Positions 53,209 to 59,119 of a stretch of DNA of 59,119 bases are shown piece by piece. Location: positions 1 through 59,119 of the forward strand of contig CALAYL010000021.1 of the NCBI GenBank assembly GCA_937894725.1. Reading direction: 5' to 3'. This DNA is from an uncultured Bacteroidota bacterium (GTDB taxonomy: Bacteria; Bacteroidota; Bacteroidia; Chitinophagales; LD1). Both the position numbers and the translations under genes were made by a program. The notes beneath the pieces are model-generated. The model had not been told where the DNA came from. It made no database searches and saw only the letters and a program-made list of their open reading frames with translations. The stretch's first letter is position 1. Every line of letters starts with the position of its first letter.

Positions 53209-54182
53209 CCGTAAAACAAATTGACATACTAAATATCGCGTTGATGTTGCTATCCTGTGTGGTGGCATACATTATTCCATTTGAACTGTTTTTGTTTTCG
53301 TACGCAGTGCTAGGGCCACTGCACTACCTTACTGAGATAGGTTGGCTACACAAGCGCAATTATTTTGCCACCGGTAGGTACGATTATGTTTTGTTGGCGT
53401 TGCTTTGTCTTTTGTTGGTTTCATTTTCATTTGTATTTACGGATGTCTCTATTGAAAGTACAGCCTTGGTGCTGTTTCTTGCATTTGCTAGTGCGCTAGG
53501 CATGATTTTGTTTGATGGTTTCATATACAAATTTGCGACTGTGGCCATTGCATTTTTGATAGGTATGCTATTTCAAAAAGTAGGTATGTTTATTCTTGTT
53601 TTTGCCATACTTATGCCTACCATTATTCATGTGTTTTTGTTTACTGCGCTTTTTATTATTCAAGGAGCATTAAAAAACAAAAGCATGACAGGACTATTGT
53701 CTGTGCTGGTGTTTGGGCTATGTGCTACTTCATTTTTTGTGATTCAACCTACCTTCGATTTTTATCATGTGACAGCTTATGCCAAAGAAAATTTAGTAGC
53801 TACGCCCTTTGCTATGCTTAATCAGATTTTATTAAAATTAGGCGGTGTCGAAAATCCTACCATAGATCTTTTGTTTACATCAAATGCTGGCATAGCCGTG
53901 ATGCGTTTGATTGCATTTGCATACACCTACCACTATCTCAATTGGTTTTCAAAAACATCCGTAATTAAATGGCACCAAGTGCCGAAACCTTGGCTCATAG
54001 CTACTGCTATACTCTGGGTGGGAAGTGTAGTGCTGTATTATGTGGATTATATGCTCGGTTTAGAAGCATTATTGCTATTAAGCATGCTGCATGTTTTTTT
54101 AGAATTTCCGCTCAATTTTAGATCGATGCAAGGAATAGGGCAATCTTTAGGTAGTTTGTTTTTTCAAAAGAAAGCAAGATAA
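53205..54182 (+). CDS. Polytopic membrane protein of unknown function
   Basis: A 325-residue protein with about nine hydrophobic helices. A conserved-looking segment YAVLGPLHYLTEIGWLHKRN lies after the second helix and contains two histidines and a glutamate. 'AFAYTYHYLNWFSKTSVIKW' is near the C-terminus, and its His-Tyr pair could also be a metal or cofactor site. I do not recognise the family. It overlaps the YbaB gene by four bases and is 1 base from the thioredoxin-like gene. Confidence 0.75.
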   Translation: MTVKQIDILNIALMLLSCVVAYIIPFELFLFSYAVLGPLHYLTEIGWLHKRNYFATGRYDYVLLALLCLLLVSFSFVFTDVSIESTALVLFLAFASALGMILFDGFIYKFATVAIAFLIGMLFQKVGMFILVFAILMPTIIHVFLFTALFIIQGALKNKSMTGLLSVLVFGLCATSFFVIQPTFDFYHVTAYAKENLVATPFAMLNQILLKLGGVENPTIDLLFTSNAGIAVMRLIAFAYTYHYLNWFSKTSVIKWHQVPKPWLIATAILWVGSVVLYYVDYMLGLEALLLLSMLHVFLEFPLNFRSMQGIGQSLGSLFFQKKAR

Positions 54183-54183
54183 C

Positions 54184-55533
54184 ATGAACAAAACACATAC
54201 ATTAATGCTTCCTTTTTTAGTGTTGATGTCATTTTTGTTTTGTCACCAACTAATGGCTACCACTATCCATGGGCAAATCTTGCCCTCAGAGCAAGGAGAA
54301 ATACCTGCTAAGGTGTATCTGCGCGCTTATACACAGTCACAGTCGTTTTCACTCGATTCGGCCGATGTAAATACGTATGGGGCTTATACTTTAGATAAAC
54401 ATATACATTCGCATGGGCTGTATTATCTTATCATCGGCAAAGTGCGATACAAGGTTTTTTTATCGCCCGATGAACCACAAATTAGAATCCAAAACCAATA
54501 TCAAAACCAAGATAAAATTTGGATAGAAAATTCTAATGAAAACGATGCGTTCAAGCTTTTCAGGCAGTCCGTAGAATATTACGAGTCTGCTATCTTTGAA
54601 ATTTTAGCATACTATAGTCAAACAGATAGTCAGGACTTTTACCTTCGACCCTTGATAAAGGGTTTGGCACAAAACATAAAGCAAATCGGAATCTACACGC
54701 CACAGACCTATGTAAACAAAACACTTTGTAGCATTAAGTCTTGGGCATCGAAGCCCGAAGTGGACACAGTGATAAATCTAAAGAGGATGATGAAACTTAA
54801 CTATCTCACAAGTCTTCCTCTTGATAATGTGAGTTTACTCGAACTACCCATTTTTGACGATACATATATGGGCTATGTAGCTAATTTGATGGATACCTCT
54901 ATTGCTGACATAGACTCACTTTTAGCCATTATTGAAAATAGCGATTTGCCTCAAAAAAATTATTTATATACAAATCGTCAGCTATTTCGATTTTTGGTTT
55001 TATCGCAAAGAGAGAATCAACTAAATCGATTTTTGTTTCTACAAAGTGGTAATATTCGTCTAGTTGATGATTTGGTATTACAGTCGCAAATGAAAGAGGT
55101 TGCGGTCATCATGCCAGGGCAAAAAACAAAAGACATTAAGGGTTTGGATATTCAAGGGAAGCCACAATCCTTGTATTCATTTTTAGAAAAAAAGAAAATT
55201 ACGTTGTTGATTTTTTGGGAGCCAAGCTGTACTCACTGCACAGATGCGCTGCCAAGACTCGAAACACTCTATGAACGGTATGGTAATAAAGGATTTGGCA
55301 TCTTTAGTGTATCTATAGCAGATAACACAGCTGAATGGAAAAAGTATGTGGCCATGCAAAAGCTGCCCTGGACAAACATTCAGATGGTTAAAAATGAAAA
55401 AGAAAAAAACGATGCTAATTACTTTTTTGTCGTTTATACCCCCACATTTGTATTAATCAAACAAGATGGCACGATTTTTCATAGATTTATAGACATACGC
55501 AATCTCGAACAACAAATAAAATCGATACTGTGA
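54184..55533 (+). CDS. Secreted thioredoxin-like protein (TlpA-type)
   Basis: A 449-residue protein. A signal peptide (MLPFLVLMSFLFCHQLMATT) is followed by a beta-rich DUF4369-like N-terminal part (HGQILPSEQGEIPAKVYLRA), a helical middle (about 130-300) and a thioredoxin domain (about 315-449). The active site is in LLIFWEPSCTHCTDALPRLE (CTHC). 'FFVVYTPTFVLIKQDGTI' supplies the cis-Pro. It probably reduces or isomerises periplasmic disulfides. It overlaps the phosphoesterase gene by four bases. Confidence 0.87.
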   Translation: MNKTHTLMLPFLVLMSFLFCHQLMATTIHGQILPSEQGEIPAKVYLRAYTQSQSFSLDSADVNTYGAYTLDKHIHSHGLYYLIIGKVRYKVFLSPDEPQIRIQNQYQNQDKIWIENSNENDAFKLFRQSVEYYESAIFEILAYYSQTDSQDFYLRPLIKGLAQNIKQIGIYTPQTYVNKTLCSIKSWASKPEVDTVINLKRMMKLNYLTSLPLDNVSLLELPIFDDTYMGYVANLMDTSIADIDSLLAIIENSDLPQKNYLYTNRQLFRFLVLSQRENQLNRFLFLQSGNIRLVDDLVLQSQMKEVAVIMPGQKTKDIKGLDIQGKPQSLYSFLEKKKITLLIFWEPSCTHCTDALPRLETLYERYGNKGFGIFSVSIADNTAEWKKYVAMQKLPWTNIQMVKNEKEKNDANYFFVVYTPTFVLIKQDGTIFHRFIDIRNLEQQIKSIL

Positions 55534-56327
55534 GTGAAGCCATAAAACGAAAAGTAAAAGTAGTTGTCATCTCGGATGTGCACCTAGGATTTTTGGGTTG
55601 CAAGGCTAAAGAATTGAATAAATACTTGAAGTCTATAGACCCTGAGATACTCATCATAAATGGCGATTTTATTGATATCTGGCAGTTTCGTTCGTACTAT
55701 TTTCCTAATTCACATGCCAAAGTGTTGCAGCGTGTATTTAAACTAGCGAGCAGTGGTACGAAGGTGCATTATCTCACGGGCAATCATGATGAACTTTTTA
55801 GGAAATACAGCGGCATACATCTCGGCAATATAGACCTCGAAGATAAACTGGTATTAGATTTAGATGGAAAGAAGCATTGGTTTTTTCATGGTGATATTTT
55901 TGATGTGAGCATGCGGGGTTCGCGTTGGTTAGCTAAGCTGGGCAACACAGGTTATGAGTTGTTGATATTAATAAATAAGCTCATCAATGGCGTACGATTT
56001 GTATTTGGAAAAGAGTATGTCAATTTTACAAAAGCAGTGAAGGATGCCACAAAGCGAGGTGTTAAAAAATTTGGTGACTATGAAGTAGCTGCGGCCAATA
56101 TAGCTATCGACAATGGGTACGACTATGTGGTGAATGGACACATACATTTGCCTACGATAAAAACGATAACTACCGATGCCGGATCTGTAATCTATATGAA
56201 CAGTGGCGACTGGGTCGAAAATATGACAGCTTTAGAATATAGTGAGGGGGCTTGGAAACTCATTCACTTCAAGGATTTGGAATTTGAGAATCCTTATTTG
56301 AAGTTTGATAAGTATGATTTGCCGTAA
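55530..56327 (+). CDS. Metallophosphoesterase, UDP-2,3-diacylglucosamine diphosphatase-like
   Basis: A 265-residue two-metal phosphoesterase. Motifs are VVISDVHLGFLG, IINGDFIDIWQFR, YLTGNHDELFR, WFFHGDIFD and VNGHIHLPTIKT. Proteins of this type replace LpxH/LpxI in lipid A synthesis in many Bacteroidota, but members acting on other substrates exist. It starts with GTG overlapping the stop of the thioredoxin-like gene. Not named lpxH because the acyl-binding part is uncertain. Confidence 0.85.
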   Translation: MSEAIKRKVKVVVISDVHLGFLGCKAKELNKYLKSIDPEILIINGDFIDIWQFRSYYFPNSHAKVLQRVFKLASSGTKVHYLTGNHDELFRKYSGIHLGNIDLEDKLVLDLDGKKHWFFHGDIFDVSMRGSRWLAKLGNTGYELLILINKLINGVRFVFGKEYVNFTKAVKDATKRGVKKFGDYEVAAANIAIDNGYDYVVNGHIHLPTIKTITTDAGSVIYMNSGDWVENMTALEYSEGAWKLIHFKDLEFENPYLKFDKYDLP

Positions 56328-56354
56328 AGATTTTTGAGAAAGGGGGGTTATAGC

Positions 56355-57851
56355 TCATTTTTTTTTACATTCTAGTTCTCCTTTTAAAATAGGGAAAATA
56401 TAACCAGCAAGGAGTTCGTATCCATAATCTGTCGGGTGTACATAATCCCACCAAAGAAAGCCCTTTGTGTGGCAGCTATCCATATACGATTGCAATTCTA
56501 TGACGGGTACATTATGAAATTTGCTTGCCATACTTTTGAGCAATTGATGATTATAAGCTAATCTAGGAGTATGCAGCAAATCATTTGGTTCGGCTATTAG
56601 TACTGTTTTGATTTTTAAAGAATCATTGATAGCTAAAAACTCATGTATGCTTTTCTTAAACAAGGTAGTATCATAATCATTGGTAGATAAGTTTATAATC
56701 GTCATCACAGGTTTGTACTTCAGCCAATTTGATTTATAAAAGGAAAGCAATTTGCTGGATTCTGACCCTGGAATGCCCGTATTTATTACTAGATACGAAG
56801 AATCTAAAAAGTGTTTGTTTAGACTGTCTTGCAAAATTTCAGGGTAAGTTTTGCCAAAGGAAGATGTGCCTGCACCCCATGTTTGCGAAGTGCCTATCAT
56901 TAAAATTACTCTCTTTTGATATAGCGATGTATCCAAATCAAATTGTTTGGCTATTCGCTGGCAGACCTCTGTTTCAGATTCGATTTTATAGTTTACACCT
57001 TTGAAATCTATATAATTATCTGACTGTGGGTACAAAGATGATAAATACCAAAAATAAACGACATAGCATAATATATAGCCTAATGATAAAGAGCATAATA
57101 CCAAAAAAATATTAGGAGAGTTTTTATTATAGAAATGAACAATCAAAATAAAAAGAAATACAAAGATTGATAAAAAATGCACTTTGAAGGGAGGGCTAAA
57201 ATCATCTAACAAAACGGTTACTCCCTTTTTAGTTTCCATCTTCACATCATCTATCCACACGTCTTGATTTCCTCCCCTAAATCCAATGTTCACCTCCTTT
57301 TGATTGTTGTCTTTCCAGCTTATCACTTTTTTGTCATTAATGATAAGTATCAAAGAATCGTGCTTATTTACGACTACTATTCTATTCCATTTATCATTAG
57401 ACAGCATCTTACCTATCGAAAAATCTGTTGTGGAGCTAAATTTACCAGTACTATCTATAGAGAATAGACAACATACGCTATCCTCTTTATAATTAAAATA
57501 GATACCTTCAGAAATGCCTTCATTCTTATTTGTAAAAAAGGAAAAAGACTTTCCTCTCGATTTACAATCAAACGAGATTTTTTTAGGATTTATTTTTTGT
57601 TTATAAACCAATTCTTGATACCCCTGCCAAGCACCAATATTTAGTTGATTTCTACTCAACCCTGCTTTTGCAAACATCATACACCATGTAGCCACTACCC
57701 CTCGTTGGAGCTTGGTTTTGCCACTCTCCCATTTATGATTGGTATGCAGTGTGTAGCTTTCATAACTCATAGATTCATTAAACACAAACAAACCCGATAG
57801 CATGATAAGGGCATACATACCAACCAAAAAATATTTTAATCTATAGCTCAT
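56355..57851 (-). CDS. Membrane-anchored SGNH hydrolase with a beta-sandwich insert
   Basis: A 498-residue protein. N-terminal helix LVGMYALIMLSGLFVF, then a beta-sandwich (about 85-215, ISFDCKSRGKSFSFFTNKNE to WIDDVKMETKKG, concanavalin-like), a second set of helices (about 220-275), and an SGNH hydrolase domain. The catalytic Ser is in ILMIGTSQTWGAGTSSFG, with LSTNDYD (block III-like Asn) and DYVHPTDYGYELLA (Asp/His). It could remove acyl groups from a surface glycan. It follows the GT39-like gene by 8 bases and is probably co-transcribed with it. Confidence 0.75.
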   Translation of the reverse strand: MSYRLKYFLVGMYALIMLSGLFVFNESMSYESYTLHTNHKWESGKTKLQRGVVATWCMMFAKAGLSRNQLNIGAWQGYQELVYKQKINPKKISFDCKSRGKSFSFFTNKNEGISEGIYFNYKEDSVCCLFSIDSTGKFSSTTDFSIGKMLSNDKWNRIVVVNKHDSLILIINDKKVISWKDNNQKEVNIGFRGGNQDVWIDDVKMETKKGVTVLLDDFSPPFKVHFLSIFVFLFILIVHFYNKNSPNIFLVLCSLSLGYILCYVVYFWYLSSLYPQSDNYIDFKGVNYKIESETEVCQRIAKQFDLDTSLYQKRVILMIGTSQTWGAGTSSFGKTYPEILQDSLNKHFLDSSYLVINTGIPGSESSKLLSFYKSNWLKYKPVMTIINLSTNDYDTTLFKKSIHEFLAINDSLKIKTVLIAEPNDLLHTPRLAYNHQLLKSMASKFHNVPVIELQSYMDSCHTKGFLWWDYVHPTDYGYELLAGYIFPILKGELECKKK

Positions 57852-57859
57852 ATTTAAGT

Positions 57860-59119
57860 CTATTTTTTATAGTACAATAGATTCGTCTCGTTTTCTTTAA
57901 TCAAACTAAAGCCATAGTCTTGAGGTGCTAACACAAAGTCAGGAATGCTATTCTTAGCAGAAGTGAAAATTCTCGTTTCATTGATATTTTTTCTTAATTC
58001 CAATTGCATCGTTTTATTAAGCAGTAGATATGTGTCGTCATAGATAGTATCTACCTCCGTATAGTTTTTGAAAGGATACTTGACACCATAGCCTGTGTAT
58101 ATTTGATAGCCCTTTGCTATCCAATAATCAGTCAAAACTCTCTTTGGCTTTTGCTCCAACAAAAATGATATGCTATTTTTTTCGGACTCATAGCTACTTA
58201 TCTCACCATTTCTGATGCTATAATATTTGTATTGCAAATGATTAATGCACCCTTTCAAGGGGATGTTTATAATTAACACAAACAACATCATATCTAAATT
58301 TGGAATAAAATCTACTACTTGTTTAAATGATGTACAAGTAAGTATAAAAGCTATGAGTGTGGTGTAACAAATCACAATAGATATAAAATTATCTATGCCA
58401 CCTATTCCTGTAGATGTAAAAAGATTTATAGTATAGAAAATAGACAATATGGTACAACCCCATAATAGCAGGGAGGGTAAATACACTGTATAAAGTTTAT
58501 TTTTTATTGATCCGTTAATCACCATGTAAACAAATGAAGCTGCATTTATAGCCATAGGTACTAATAGAGGCAACCAAACTCTATGTACTAATGAAACAGG
58601 ATTATAGCTAGAGATGCCTTGGCTGCCTACCCACCACAGCACTAGGGTGACTAAAAGATATTGCATAAAAAACAACTCTTTTTTTGAAGTATCTCTACTG
58701 TATTGACAAAGGTGTAAAACACTAAACAAAAAGAGGTAGGCAAAGCTGTAATCTTGACTAATAAATACAAAAGGCTGCCAACTGATTCTATTTAAAATTG
58801 TCCACCAATCAGCTCCAGCATAGTTGCAATCGCTAGCAGTGGGACCAGACTCTACAGCCATCAACTTGAAAAATGGATTGCCCGTTTTTAGGGTATAAGC
58901 CAGCATTAAGAATGAGAAGCAAAATCCTAAGCATATAACTAGGTATTTCCAAAATAAATCCAAGCTTTTATCCTTTCTATGTTGCCAAAAATAAAAACAA
59001 AAAATCGGCAAATAGAAGACTACACTTTCTTTGACTAGAAAGGCATAAAAAATAAAAAGCCCTATGATAATACCCCATTTTTTTTGGCTTCTGGCTGTCT
59101 TTGGTGCATAAAAAAGAAA
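57860..59119 (-). CDS. GT39-like polyprenyl-phosphate mannosyltransferase (cut by the window edge)
   Basis: The frame is open to the right edge, so the start is outside and 419 codons are visible. The N-terminal visible part LFIFYAFLVKESVVFYLPIF resembles the KE-containing helix of family 39 (dolichyl/polyprenyl-phosphate sugar) transferases. About nine helices follow, then a soluble C-terminal part (about 280-420) from FLLEQKPKRVLTDYWIAKGY to LIKENETNLLYYKK. The substrate is unknown. The TTG at 59011 is not the start. Confidence 0.7.
   Translation of the reverse strand, partial: FLFYAPKTARSQKKWGIIIGLFIFYAFLVKESVVFYLPIFCFYFWQHRKDKSLDLFWKYLVICLGFCFSFLMLAYTLKTGNPFFKLMAVESGPTASDCNYAGADWWTILNRISWQPFVFISQDYSFAYLFLFSVLHLCQYSRDTSKKELFFMQYLLVTLVLWWVGSQGISSYNPVSLVHRVWLPLLVPMAINAASFVYMVINGSIKNKLYTVYLPSLLLWGCTILSIFYTINLFTSTGIGGIDNFISIVICYTTLIAFILTCTSFKQVVDFIPNLDMMLFVLIINIPLKGCINHLQYKYYSIRNGEISSYESEKNSISFLLEQKPKRVLTDYWIAKGYQIYTGYGVKYPFKNYTEVDTIYDDTYLLLNKTMQLELRKNINETRIFTSAKNSIPDFVLAPQDYGFSLIKENETNLLYYKK

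Noticed and set aside
1..59119. CRISPR arrays, tRNAs, rRNAs, insertion sequences, prophage genes
   Set aside because: Reading the intergenic regions on both strands showed no regularly spaced repeats, cloverleaf-like segments, terminal inverted repeats with a transposase, or phage genes. A tRNAscan or Infernal run could still find a small RNA that I cannot see by eye.

Overview
The window comes from a member of the Bacteroidota, probably a free-living, gliding-type lineage. Several things point there. It carries gldF and gldG, proteins with type IX secretion (T9SS) C-terminal sorting domains, and family markers largely confined to the phylum (TIGR02757, DUF4293, DUF4340, the 'NNVGIGT..P' surface proteins). 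Promoter-like TAnnTTTG boxes precede several genes, and starts generally lack Shine-Dalgarno sequences. No plasmid, prophage, IS, tRNA, rRNA or CRISPR was seen, so this looks like chromosome with small accessory insertions.

Layout. 1-6410: edge of a surface protein, citrate synthase, a VOC protein, an HrgA-like accessory gene, two tandem lipoproteins, a one-domain asparaginase, DUF4293 and a thiolase. 6422-15000: a long minus-strand run with cysS, glpD, a catalytically dead double rhodanese, two ArsR regulators (one with a clear promoter/operator), tsaB and two tandem S41 C-terminal proteases. 15160-21090: accessory block. It holds a lipoprotein and a beta-barrel gene broken by an in-frame stop. 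A four-gene, nearly gapless minus-strand operon follows (lipoprotein with a TIMP/NTR-like segment, matrixin-type metalloprotease lipoprotein, divergent Lgt-like enzyme, polytopic membrane protein). A degraded XRE regulator lies divergently upstream. 21139-38420: mostly core genes, namely mfd, TIGR02757, a membrane pyrophosphatase with a cysteine-rich tail, overlapping rpmH/rnpA, serS, a glycosyltransferase, tatA, gatA, dnaN, a gldF-gldG-DUF4340 cassette and pyrH.

38450-59119: T9SS remnants including a gene with an internal TAG, an O-antigen ligase/glycosyltransferase cluster, meaB, a mnmH-selD selenouridine pair and a TraB/GumN lipoprotein-like protein. Next comes a cytosine-5 methyltransferase facing an Eco47II-like restriction gene that is frameshifted in an A-tract. 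The window ends with rho (long Asn/Gln-rich insertion), a YajQ-YbaB-membrane-thioredoxin-phosphoesterase series, an SGNH-hydrolase membrane protein and the end of a GT39-like mannosyltransferase.

The strongest unusual signals are: (a) the metallothionein-like tail on the pyrophosphatase; (b) the protease / possible inhibitor / Lgt-like operon with its decayed regulator; (c) the ArsR palindrome lying exactly between the -33 and -7 boxes; (d) the rpmH/rnpA overlap with an N-terminally extended RnpA; and (e) four genes whose reading frames are broken by a single stop or frameshift while the protein family signature continues beyond it.
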